From positions 12,692,975-12,756,974 of the forward strand of contig CM048846.1 in the NCBI GenBank assembly GCA_026545225.1: a stretch of 64,000 bases of DNA, given 5' to 3'. A model generated the notes under the pieces. The model made no database searches. It saw only the letters and a list, made by a program, of their open reading frames with translations, and was not told where the DNA came from. Below are positions 42,225-53,799 of the stretch, one piece after another. Made by a program: the position numbers and the translations under genes. Source of the stretch: Cornus controversa. Its lineage: Eukaryota > Streptophyta > Magnoliopsida > Cornales > Cornaceae. Position 1 is the stretch's first letter. Every line of letters starts with the position of its first letter.

Positions 42225-45200
42225 TCAACGGTTCCAGTTCCGGTTCCAAGGCTTGGAACCGGAAACGTAGTGAACGGTTCCTAAAATTTAGAGTCAGAAC
42301 CGGAACCTGAATTGTAGTGAACGGTTTGGTTCAGTTCAGCTAAAGTTCTTTATGGTTCTACCAGTTCTTTGTGCACCCCTACCAACAAAACAAAATATAT
42401 ATAACTATAGAAAAGCTGAAAGTTATCTAATTTGTATAGAGTGAGAGAGGGATTTGGAGGGCATACTCTTTCTCTTGAACTTCTTATGCTACTACTTTCT
42501 TTTTGATTTCTATTTTCCTTTCAACACTGAAAATGAATGAATGATATGAGAACAAAATATCATTCTTATTTGTTTGACAAGGAGATGGTTGAGACTTCTT
42601 TATTTTTTTTTCCTCAAATAAGGTTTTTTTTTTTAGCATGGGTGCCTCTAAGTAACTATTTCTTATTACCAAGTATATTAGTAATTATTCATATTATACC
42701 CAATATTTTTTTCTCAAGGCAATTGATGCTCTTTAATTCTATCCACACTTAATAATTATAATATTTTTATCGTTGTATCAAACAATAGCCTTTTATAATT
42801 TTTTTTTCTTTCCATTTTCTCACTTTTAGTTTCAATTTTTAATTAAAATAATATAATCACCATTTTAGATAAAAAAAGAAAAAAAAGTTTTTTTTTTTTT
42901 AATAAACATAAACAATAAACATCATTTTGGTGTTTAGGATTTGAAGGCTTAGCTAATAGTGTTGTTTTAAAAGCAGTTTGACAATTTATAAACAAAACAA
43001 AAATTATCAAACATGTTTATCCTAAAAATTTGTTTTTATAAACAATAAACACTAAACATAAACGGTTACCAAATGGGCCCTAAGTCTTTATGTTTTTCAT
43101 GTTGCTGTTCGGATAGGTTGCATAAATTTTGTTCCTTATGCTTTCAAAAGGGAGAAAGAAAGAAAAAAGGGACTGCTTTATGTTAATGGGAGCTTTCTTA
43201 AACTCATGTTTCATATTCCTGCTAATGTCGTTGCAGTGGAATGTCAGATGCATTTTGATATGTGCCGAGTACAAGAATAGTCATTATCTTGACGCATACA
43301 TTTTAATGCGTAACAATATATAATTCTGTTGATCCTTCTGTGAAAATACATGATCTTCTATTTACACAGTAAAAAAATATAGCTGATTCAATGTTAGTAT
43401 CTAGTATGTAATAGAAACTTAATATGTATCAATGGGATAATCATCAGGCTTTTGTGTTTCCAAATTTGTCAGAATATTTTCTTCTGTTTTGTTATTTTGG
43501 AACGTTCATAAATATCTCTTTTCTATTTTTAGTTTGATAATGCAAGCTCTTGTTTTTCTCAGGTAAATTTTTTATGTAATGTAATGTATTTAAAGTCAGC
43601 TCATCATGCATGTTGTGTTTTATGATTCCTTAATTAATTAGACACAGGCTGGTGCTTCAAGTGATTTTTGAATTATAACAGCTTAATAAAATCTTTATGA
43701 ACTCCTTAATTTTATCCTTTTCAGCTGACCGTGGTGGATGGACAAGGATTGTTGTAGAGAAGCCTTTTGGCAAGGATTTGGATTCGGCAGAGCAACTCAG
43801 TACCCAGATTGGGAAGCTATTTGATGAGCCACAGATTTACCGTATTGATCATTATCTGGGAAAGGAATTGGTGCAGAACTTGGTAATTATCTCAGAAGTT
43901 GTTGAATATATCCAGTAGCTTAGAAACTGCTGATTTCTCTTTTTATGACATTTCAAATTTTTGCAGTTGGTGCTTCGTTTTGCAAATCGCTTCTTTTTGC
44001 CGCTTTGGAATCGTGACAACATTGCTAACATACAGGTGAGTATCCTTCTTATGTTTTTATTTTATTTTATTTATTTTTAATTTTAGTTTTTTTTAAGCTG
44101 TTCAAAATGGTGAACCAATGACTGTACAATACTATATTTTTGGTTTAACAGAACATAACTGTGGATTTACCTGCTATATTATTTGTCATTTTGTAATCTC
44201 CTGCTTATAGTGTGGTTCCAACTTATATTTTTTTACTATTGTATCGGAAGATACCACGATGACTGCTTTTCATTCTTGTTTTTTGTTGATGGTGTAGAAG
44301 GATTGATTTATTGAAAAAGTTACTGTTTGATGCTCTCCTTTTTTCTTCTTTTACTTTGAAAATATCCAAAAAACAGTAAAATCAAGATGTTTGATGCTTC
44401 AAGATTTTATTATGCTTTATGGGGTTTGGTTTAATGTGAATATGTTGCTTTGTGCACATAATCTTTTTTGTTAGAAGAACTGAGGCAGGCTTTGACTTTT
44501 GAGAAATATTTATGATTTCATAAATTTGAATCTTAACTTTTATATATATTTGCCCCTAAATTAATGTTTGATCTAGCAGTATGGCCACGCTAGATTTTTT
44601 TCTTCTTCTTAATTTGCATGCATATCTTCGAATTCTCTTAAATGTCAAAGCTTGAAAATTTGATGAGTATCAATGTGTGGTATCACAAGTGCTAATCTTT
44701 TTTGTTGGTTTCTCTTGCAGATTGTGTTTAGGGAGGATTTTGGAACAGAAGGTCGTGGTGGATATTTTGATGAATATGGGTATGCTCTGTTGATGCCTAA
44801 AGATTTCTCATGTGCTATTATTTTGTTGTTGAGTATTTATAAATTAGAAAACATGGTTCTCTCTCTCTCTCTCTCTGGTTTTACCCTCTACAAAAACTTG
44901 ATCTCTTTATAAAAATCTTGTGCATTCAATTTTTCATACTGTAGAGTGGTTTTATTTTTGTCGTCAACTTTGTCCTTGTATTCCCTGATGTAGGGGAAAA
45001 ATTCGCAGTGTGTAATTGGTAAAGCATTTTGGATATTATGCCATCTTCCTTCTTTGTATCTTATATGACTGAGAGTTGATGACTAGGATTACACTATATA
45101 ATATCTTTTATCATTTTCATTTTGCAGAATCATCCGCGATATTATTCAAAATCATCTACTGCAGGTGAGACCAGGATATTGAATTAGTCTTTCTTGTTAA

Positions 45201-48200
45201 AATAAATATGTTACCAACACCTAAATTATATTGAATCTCTCTCTCTCTATGTAGTCATCATCATTTATATGTGTGTGAGTGTGTTTTGGAATAACTGTTT
45301 TGTTGGAATAGTCAGAAGTCAGAATATCTAGCATTTACATTTACTAATTTACTGATTGGTGGTTTTTGTAATTATACAACAACAACCAAAGCTTCTTCCC
45401 AACTACTTGGGTCAGTTATATGAATCCTATGTTTCCATTATGCTCTATTAGAGGCCATAGGCTTAGTCAAACCACATGCTATCATATCCTTCTTTACTAA
45501 CTCTACCCCCCGTTAACTTTGGTCTTTCTTTTTCTCTAGTGTTACTCTCATTGTAGACTATGTCACTCTTCTTAACTGACGCATTTAATGGTCTTCTTTG
45601 TGCATGTCCAAACCATCTTAACCGATTTTCTCTCATTTTATCTCCAATTTGTGCTACTCCAACCATCTCACGAATGTGATCATTTCTAATTCTATACTTT
45701 CTAATTTTATCGCACATCCATCTCAACATTCGCATTTCTGCCACACTCACTTTATGCATATGTTGTTTCCTAGCTGTCCAACATTCTGTGCCATAAAGTA
45801 TGGCTGGTTTTTGTAATTATCTTAACTTAAATTGTAGCCTGGTTTATTCATATTAACTATAGTAAAAATCCATATGTTTGTCACCAGAACGGTCAGCTCC
45901 AGTGGTATCTCCTCCTCCTCCCACATGGGAGGGTTGAGGATTCAAGCCCCAATTGAGGCAATAGTAGGTGCGTGTAGGATGTGTGTCATATATAAAATGA
46001 TAAAATACAGTTCTCCATATGGGAGGATGGGGATTCGAACACCATTTGGGCAGTAGTGGGTGTGCGTTGAATGTGTGTCTTATTTACTACAAAGAAAAAA
46101 ATACATAAATTTTATACTTGTATAACAGTAAAATATACATTGGTTAACATTGATGAGGAACTTCCTTATAACGAGAACAATAAGTGATGGTGCTTTTGTC
46201 CTATCATCTTGTGGATCAACCAAGCAAAAATCTGGCACTTGATTTGCCCTCAAATAAGAGAGAGGTAAGCATTTATCTCCTCTGCTTCTGCCTTAGGCTG
46301 GTGTGGCTGGAAATTTGAGTTCTCGTACAACTGTTTATTCCAGGAATTTAGAGAGAGATAGTAAATGAAGGTTTATATGGCAAATTTTTTTACAAGGAAG
46401 CATGATTTAGCAGAAAACCTTCTATGCATTCAACATAAATAACGGAGCTTCACATATATTGAAAAACAATTAATGCCAAAGGTTAGGTTTGTTTCCAGTC
46501 CACCCCTCCCTACATCCTCGATCAACGGGGACCATATTGGGTAATGACTCCTTTTTAACCACTATGACATAAGTCCTAAATTTTATTCTTCAAACCCCCT
46601 AAAGGACATATGAGCATAAGAAAATATGGTAATATCCTCGCTAAATACTTTAATTAAAATTCTTACACATAAAATACATGTGCAACCATATCGTTTTTTT
46701 GGGTAAATAAGCCTTGAACATTGTATGGTAGATTCTGTGGGAACCAAAGGCTTATAATACTTTGTTTGATTACACTTCTCTTCCTAGAGAAAAATTCAAT
46801 GATCCAAAATAGATAGCTGATGAGCATGGGACCCGTTTGGGAAATTTTATTAGGTGTCAAGACGGATTTGGATTGCTTTGATTTTTGGTAATTAGTAATT
46901 TTTAGTAACTAGGTTTCTTACCTTATTTATAGAGAAACTTTATTATTTTTGGCAGTTTCCTTATGCAGCTAGTTTTCCTTTTGTTTTTAGGTTTCTTTGT
47001 GCTGTTAGGATTAGGATTTCTACAAGTTTCCTTTTGTTTTTAGGTTTTCTTGTACTATTAGAATTATGATTTCTCTATTATAAATACATGTACTGCAGAT
47101 AGATCACACATTCAATTATCAGAAAAATCAGATTTCTCTACAACTTTTGTTTGCATTTATCTTAACTTTGTGGATTCAAAGTTACCCTTGTTCGTGCGCG
47201 AACAATTTCATAGCTTCCGCTTCGTTATTGAGCCTCATGTTTTATAATCCATAGATCTTTGTCTCCATTATCAAATTCATGTAAACTGACATCTGCAACA
47301 ATTTTTTCAAACACACACTATGCGACCCTTTGTGGTGGGCAAATGAGTATGCTGCTTTTTTTAATTATCTAAAGAGGATAAAGAGAAGGAAAGAGATTAA
47401 AGAGAGAGAACAAAGAAGTTAGGAAGGGAGCATCACTTTTTCCAAGCTCTCCTTCACAAGGGAAGAGGTTAAAGGGTGTTGATAGCTTTAGAAGCATTGA
47501 TTCCCTGGAGTATGCATCACATTTTTGTTGCGTTTGGTACGCAGGAATGGAATGGAATGGGATGCCCGTTCTATCAATTCTTTTGTTTGGTATGAATTTA
47601 AGGTGGGGAATGCTCATTCCTTTAGAATGAAAATTCATTCCCAGGAATGGGCATTCCATTCCTAGTACGATTAAAAAAAAATATGATACCCCTTCAACTC
47701 CACCACCACCACCTCCACCACTACACCGCCTCTACCACCACCACCACCACTACCACCACCACCACCCTCACCGCCTTCACCACCTCCACATCGCCACCTT
47801 CCTCCACCACCACCTCCACATTGCCGCCTTCCTTCACTACCACCGTTGCCGCCACATCGTATCGCCACCACACCACCGCCACTGCCTCTACATTGCCATC
47901 TTCCTCCACCACCCACACCACCACCACACCTTTGTTAATTTAATTTATTTGTCTTTAGGAGGGGTATTTTGGACAATTTGATTTAAAATTTATTTCATTC
48001 CTACCTCATTTCGTGTCTGTAGCCAAACAATATAATGAGAATGACCATTCCATTTCATTCTCATTCTCATTCCATTCCTAGCTGCATTCCATTCCATTAT
48101 CTCGTACCAAACGCAACATTTATTTGTTATGGCAACTGTTCTATGACTAAATAATTGAAATGAAAACTACTGGTCTCTGTTTTCTGTCTCAAAATTTGGG

Positions 48201-51200
48201 AAAATTGTTATGTTCAGGGCTCGGTATTCATTAGTGTTGCCATCTCTTCCACATTTGCAAAGTAATGTTTTGCTCTGTTACAAATTTTTTTTTTTCATGG
48301 CAAAAGCAACAAAACTAAACACACATATCCTCCTCCACAGCCAGTAGCACTGCTAGGGGAAAATCACTTTCCATCACTACAAAAGATCTCTGATGAATAG
48401 CCATTTGAGCTAACACATGAGCCACCTGATTTCCTCTTCAGGGCACCCACAAAACTTGAAACCTCTGTGTTGTTGCAAAACAAAACAAATTTCTTTCATA
48501 ATAGACGAAACTAAGACTGAATTTGCTTGCAACTTCAAGATAGTCTGGGCATCTCCTTCGAACACCACAGAATTGTAATTCCACTGTACTGCCATCTTTA
48601 TTGCTTACCTCAACAAGTGCTTCTGCTTGGAGAGCATCCGCCACATGATCCATGAAGAAAGAGACAGTTTTGAGCAATGTTCCACAGCAGTTCCTCACAG
48701 ATATACCTCCACCCACAATACACAGAACACTATTGTATTATGCACCATAACATTAATATTATCTTCGTCCTGCACAGTGGGATCCAAAGACTTCTATGAG
48801 TGCCTGAGACAGTAATCAGATTTTTTGGATTGGAATCACCCCTAGTCTTATTGGAAGCTTCCCAAAATTCATTACAGAAAGCAACTGCCCTTTTTACAAC
48901 AATATCAGGAGCCAATGAATTCTTTTCAAAATGCAACAAATTTCATCTTTTCCACAGTTCCCAGCAAATGAACGAGACTACTCTCAATGACTGCTGCTTA
49001 ATTTCGTCTTTCTGCTGCTGGTTAAATGAAATACTTTCATGTAACTCAGCTAATGTTGCATGTCTGTCTGGTTCATCCAGTTTTTGGTTACCATCTCTTC
49101 CTCATATACCTGCAATATATATTTTAAAGATATTTTATTTTTTGTAAAACGGAAATAAAAATGGGATAAATGATGACTAATTGTCATTATTGGTTGCTGT
49201 GTGTTCCTGTGACACAGACGAATTATGAATTCTTGCATTCTCGTGAGGTGATGACCAAACATATGTCCCCATCTGAAATTTTTTGGTTGGGTGGTGGTTA
49301 CATTTTACTTGATTAGAAATTGTCTAGACCGTACCATATTCAGATTTTGTATAGTCGTGTTCAGTTTGAACTCTTCTTTATTTGTCTAGTTGGGTATAAA
49401 AAAAAAAGAGCATTACTATTTTCTGGCACAATGGCTGTGTTTGTCATGCTCAAAAACCATTTAGAAGCTCTTGGTACTGCTTGTACTGTTTTAATCACGG
49501 ATGAAAAAGATTTTTATTTTACAGGGTGTGGTGACATCGTTTTGTTGTATACTTGTATTATAAAACATGAATTTCCAATTAACATAAAATATATTCAATC
49601 TCACTGCAGGTTCTTTGCCTGGTTGCCATGGAGAAGCCTGTTTCTCTTAAACCTGAGCACATTCGGGATGAAAAAGTTAAGGCAAGTATTTGGTTTACTT
49701 GCTTATGAGAAGCTGGTTGTCAACTACTTTTATTAATTCTCCTACTAGTTTGTGTGCTTGGACACACTTAAGTATTCACAAACAAGGTATTGCAAACATG
49801 CGGATTACCTTTTCATTTGTATGCAGTGAAGAGTTGAAAATAAGTTTTTGGTGCTTTACTCAATCAATGTAAAGAATGAGTAAATGGAACAGAAATGCCA
49901 CTTGACCATTTTCTTTCCATTTCTCTCTTTCTTTTCTACTACCAAATGGAGGATAATGGACATAAAGGATGTAAAAGAATTCTAATGGACATTTGATCTG
50001 AAAGACATAAGAATCTCTACACATATTTGATTCAAATGAGTACTTATGTTTTGCACCTAAGAATTAACATAGAACTCTCCTTGATAATATATTCCAGTCT
50101 TTATAAGTTGTGTGTCATTGAGCATTCTTTTTCCTCTTCCACATCATGTTTTGTGAAATTCAGGTTCTTCAATCCGTAAATCCAATTAAAGATGAAGAGG
50201 TTGTTCTTGGACAATATGAAGGCTATACAGAGGACCCAACAGTTCCTGACAACTCAAACACTCCTACTTTTGCAACTGCCATTCTGAGGATACACAATGA
50301 AAGATGGGAAGGTGTGATAGGATTTCTATAATATAAATTATATGTTTCTAATGTCTTTCATTTTAAATTTTCTTCACAGCACAGGGAAAAATTTAGATCT
50401 GGCAGCAGGAAAATTGTTTTTTGTATTTAAGATGCAGCCTGAACCCCTATGGTCGTTTTTTTTTTGTATTCTTTAAGATTTTAGATTAGCCTAAAAGCTA
50501 TTCAGAATTCAATCTTTTGTCACTACAATCACCATTAATTACATGCTGCAGGTGTTCCTTTTATACTCAAGGCTGGGAAAGCATTAAATTCAAGAAAGGC
50601 AGAAATACGAATTCAATTTAAAGACGTTCCTGGTGATATTTTTAAATGTATGGTATCGACCTCCCATGATTTTGACTTACATATGTTCAACGAACGATCA
50701 TCTTTGCAAGTTTTCTATATCAAAAACTTGAGTACAACACTAGCCTGTAATGTTTTGACACAACTAGCATTAATTGAGGGACTTTTGCGAAATTAGTGCA
50801 ATTTTGAGGATGTGACATGGAAGTCAGTTCAGTGGAGGGTTTTAAGCACTCACTGGTCTTCTTACATGTTAAACTTTGTCATAGCAAGCATTCATGCATC
50901 AACGGAAGTATGGAAATTAAAGTTTACCTAGGAGCTTTGTGTACTTCAATATGTTGTCCAAAGAAATAGAAATAAAGATCCCAGCAGTTAAACTTTCATT
51001 AACTTATCAAATCCTTGAGTTTATTACTATTTAACTAATTTATTTCAATTCATTATAATGTAGATTAATGTCTTGTAATAGGAAAAGAGGGGAAAAATTG
51101 GCATTCAATCCCAGTAGTAAGCCTCTTCTATCAATATGATAATGCACCAAGTAACATGTACATAAGCTCAGTATGATTATCTTTTAGTGTTACCTTATTG

Positions 51201-53327
51201 ACAACCATCTACTCTAAAAGCTTAAGCTGTTAGAGAGGGTGCAACTTTAATATTTAAATCCTCCAACATACCTGTTTTCTTTATGATTCCCGCAAGTTTT
51301 CATTTCATCTTTTTCGCAATAGTTATTTATTTTAAGCTATGATTTTTTTTATGTATTCTTTGCTTAAAAATATCTCTCTTAAATCACATTAATACTATTT
51401 TTAGGTCAAAAGCAAGGGAGAAATGAATTTGTAATTCGTCTGCAGCCTTTAGAGGCCATGTACATGAAGCTTACGGTATGTGAATGATTCTGGTTATGTC
51501 ATTGTGATTTTGTGAGACTTATGTCTTATCTGAATACTATTTCAATAATGTCATTATTGGAGCTATATTTCTGTAATGTCAAAGTAGTACCTGCTTAAGG
51601 TTTCATATGCATCTTCACTGTTGAAGTGAGTTGAAGTAACGTTGCATGTGTTGGTAAGTATGTCAATTGTGTGAGCAAATTCCTTGAACAAGTGGGGGTT
51701 GTAAGAATTAACAAAATGTCACTAAGCCTGAGTTGTCTTACCAAGGAACTACATGATCAAGTGAAGATTGGAAAATGAAGATGGATTTGGAATGTATGTT
51801 GCATTGGTTCTTTGTTGGACTCAATCACGCATTAGGAATGGCAAGTGATTTCGCTGACAGAGGGTCTAGGTTGGTTAATTGGTTAGATAGTTGACTTACC
51901 ATGGACCTAGGTGGCCATGGACACTAATTGAACTTAATGGAGCTGAATCTTTGCAAGGTGGATCTTGAATGCATTATAGAGTTGAAACGAGCATGGTATG
52001 GATCCCAGGTGCTTGGATAATTGATCCCTAGCAGAGCAGAGTCCAAATGGTCGATCCCCATATAGTGAGGAGCGATCTCCTCATTCCCAGAATGCTAAGC
52101 AGCAATCCTTACGCAGAGTTTTTAGTTTTTAGAGCTTTCCTTACTTGACTTGAACTTGAAGTTGCCAAAACTTGTCCAAACCTTATGGAAACTATAAGTA
52201 GTACAAGTCCTATAATGATTTCCAGGTATGGGAAGATGAGAAAAAAAACGAGAAACATGAGAGAGCATGAAAGCTTGAGAAAATCATTGTGAGAGTTTTG
52301 TTTGCTTTGTTTTGTCACATAGCATTTGATTAGATAAACTTTTATGATTACTCTGTGATTGAAAAATTCGCAAGGGGCCGCATCATGAAAAATTCTGAGT
52401 TAATTTTGATAATGCTTTCATTTATTTTATGAAAAAATTATTTTTATTCTTATTTTTTTCTCTAAATATCATGAAGTTTTATGAGGGAACTTTTGAAAAC
52501 TTGATGCCAATAGTCTGGTCGGCAGGGAATGCACTTGCAGTTTTTGTTGTATCTATATTGGTCTTTGTCTCAGCATTTTACCAAGATTCTCTTGTTAGGA
52601 TCTATATAACTATGTTACAGATTCTCTATTAAAAATCATTGTGAAATGAATCCCAAGATTTGTACACATCCACTGATTTTATGCTCTCTCGTGTGCAGGT
52701 CAAGCAGCCTGGGCTGGATATGTCTACTATTCAAAGTGAACTAGATTTGTCATATGGGCAGCGTTATCAAGGGGTTACCATTCCTGAGGCTTATGAACGT
52801 TTAATCCTTGACACGTACGTCCACATATCCTTCTATGATCGTATCATGTTTATTTATCTGTTTTAAGCTGTATATGCTGCCTTTGCTTTAAGCAGTATGA
52901 TTGAAAGTCCACTGAGCATGCAGCAGGAGCTAGTGGACATCATCATGATAACAATGAATTTTACCAGGATAATGAATCCTGCATTCTATCTTAAAATGCT
53001 TAAATTAATAATAAGATCGGATCTTATTTTGCAGAATTAGGGGTGATCAACAACATTTTGTGCGCAGAGACGAGTTAAAGGTATTTAGAAATAAATCTGG
53101 CAAATTATTCGAACATACACTGCAAATTTCCAATTTGACAATTTGTGTTTAATCATTAGGCGGCTTGGGAGATTTTTACCCCACTTCTGCACAGAATAGA
53201 TAATGGAGAAATCAAGCCGAAACCATACAAGCCAGGTAGCCGAGGTCCAACTGAAGCAGATGAGTTGCTGGAAAAAGCTGGTTATGTTCAAACGCATGGC
53301 TATATATGGATCCCTCCCACCTTGTAA
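40203..53327 (+). CDS. G6PD: Glucose-6-phosphate 1-dehydrogenase, cytosolic isoform
   Basis: The enzyme oxidises glucose-6-phosphate with NADP+ in the first step of the oxidative pentose phosphate pathway. Exons: 40203-40373, 40610-40695, 41102-41168, 41262-41448, 43725-43882, 43967-44035, 44721-44779, 45128-45164, 49610-49681, 50164-50311, 50552-50647, 51405-51475, 52699-52814, 53035-53080 and 53160-53327. They total 1551 bp and all phases agree, giving 516 aa, the usual length of plant cytosolic forms. No transit peptide precedes the catalytic domain, so a cytosolic location is inferred. Residues 37-43 GASGDLA are the NADP-binding loop, 182-186 EKPFG is conserved, and 210-218 RIDHYLGKE is the substrate and catalytic signature with the catalytic His. 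The C-terminus ends YIWIPPTL. Intron 9 has a GC donor. Introns 4 and 8 are swollen by repeats. Confidence 0.97.
41642..43080. mobile_element. 1.44-kb TIR element, copy 2, in G6PD intron 4
   Basis: The ends GGGCCCGTTTGGTAACTGTT and, in reverse, GGGCCCATTTGGTAACCGTT match. TAA flanks both ends (41639-41641 and 43081-43083), as in PIF/Harbinger-type insertions. It is collinear with 28093-29422. There is no transposase frame. A 370-bp hAT-type MITE lies inside it. Confidence 0.8.
42012..42381. mobile_element. GGTTC-rich hAT-type MITE, complete, 370 bp
   Basis: The ends TAGGGGGATGCACACGAT and, in reverse, TAGGGGTGCACAAAGAAC form a TIR. Flanking 8-mers CTAACAAG and CCAACAAA agree at 6 of 8. The inside is rich in GGTTCC/GGAACC on both strands. 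It sits at the same point in its host element as the truncated copy at 28458. Confidence 0.75.
45374..45810 (-). mobile_element. RTE-type LINE 3' fragment in G6PD intron 8
   Basis: The minus strand reads [50 protein letters not shown] and [14 protein letters not shown], the C-terminus of plant RTE-clade reverse transcriptase. Its end shows the GTTGTTGT-type 3' tail (reverse of ACAACAACCAAAGCTTCTTC). Antisense to G6PD. Homologous to 14556-14852. Confidence 0.88.
45880..46085 (+). mobile_element. Possible tRNA-derived SINE fragment
   Basis: GGTCAGCTCCAGTGGTATCT resembles a tRNA-type A-box region, and GAGGATTCAAGCCCC resembles a B box. A second B-box-like GGGGATTCGAACACC follows near 46027 with the same downstream sequence pattern (GGTGYGYRTWGRATGTGTGT). 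This suggests a duplicated SINE body. No target duplication or A tail was established. Confidence 0.35.
46854..47240. other. LTR-like segment in G6PD intron 8
   Basis: It has a promoter-like CTCTATTATAAATACATG near 47072 and two direct repeats with TTCCTTTTGTTTTTAGGTTT. It ends in a stretch containing GTTACCCTTGTTCGTGCGCG. The composition resembles a solo LTR, but no TG...CA borders or target duplication could be fixed. Confidence 0.25.
47527..48118. mobile_element. TTTGGTACG-type MITE with CCA-rich core
   Basis: The ends GTTGCGTTTGGTACGCAGGA and, in reverse, GTTGCGTTTGGTACGAGATA form a TIR that runs on into GGAATGGAATG repeats. The core 47700-47935 is an imperfect CCA/CCT trinucleotide array, which creates long but meaningless open frames on both strands. 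Confidence 0.75.
48330..49060 (-). mobile_element. L1-type LINE RNase H fragment in G6PD intron 8
   Basis: On the minus strand, SFICWELWK precedes [20 protein letters not shown], and further on [51 protein letters not shown] and [12 protein letters not shown] follow. This is the plant L1 ORF2 C-terminal region with an RNase H-like domain (A-E-A and EGD acidic positions). It is broken by frameshifts and a TGA. Antisense to G6PD. Confidence 0.8.
49682..50163 (+). other. GC-AG intron of G6PD (intron 9)
   Basis: Exon 9 ends GAAAAAGTTAAG and the intron begins GCAAGT, a GC donor with an otherwise consensus donor context. The acceptor is GAAATTCAG|GTTCTT. No GT near the junction keeps the frame and the conserved residues EKVK|VLQSVNP. 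Confidence 0.9.
51640..52330. other. Unclassified repeat-like insert in G6PD intron 12
   Basis: The stretch is less AT-rich than the intron around it and reads like a retroelement LTR (GAGCGATCTCCTCATTCCC; CTTACTTGACTTGAACTTGA; AAACATGAGAGAGCATGAAAG). I found no borders, target duplication or coding region. Confidence 0.25.
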
Positions 53328-53578
53328 AATAGCATGCCTACATAAATAATCTTCCAGTTGCTGTATGAGCCTGGTGTTTTTGTTAGAGCCCACCTGTAAC
53401 AAACTATATTTGTTGCATGCCTAGAGAAAATATATAGATGACTACTCTGCCTGATTAATAAGCCACAGCCTGCCAAGATGTTAATGTGCTGCAAATTTTA
53501 CTTTTGACATCTTTTAACCTAGTGGGCTTTTCATTCAGAACATGAGCTCTGTTGTGGGGTGTATTTGGTACTCAATGT

Positions 53579-53584
53579 AATAAA
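53579..53584 (+). terminator. Candidate G6PD polyadenylation signal
   Basis: AATAAA lies about 250 bp after the stop codon. A second AATAAA is at 53771-53776. Which is used cannot be told from sequence. Confidence 0.45.
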
Positions 53585-53799
53585 TTGTGTTTGAAGCCAA
53601 TGCAAATAAATCTTGGTCATCAGTGAATTTGTCACAGCAATTCGAGCTCCCTTTCTTGAATGATTATAATGCTTGAATGATTATAATGGGGCTTAACAGT
53701 TTTGTGATCAGGCGGTGACTCGATTCCTATTCTAATTGTATCATTTCTAGGTCATTTGAATTCTTGAAGAAATAAAGTTTGATTTATTGCTAGAGAGCA

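Noticed and set aside
47647-47943. Thr/His-rich and Gly/Val-rich open frames
   Set aside because: Translations of the CCA trinucleotide array in different frames.
48410-48716. Small minus-strand genes of 61 and 92 codons
   Set aside because: They are frameshifted pieces of one L1 RNase H domain, not separate genes.
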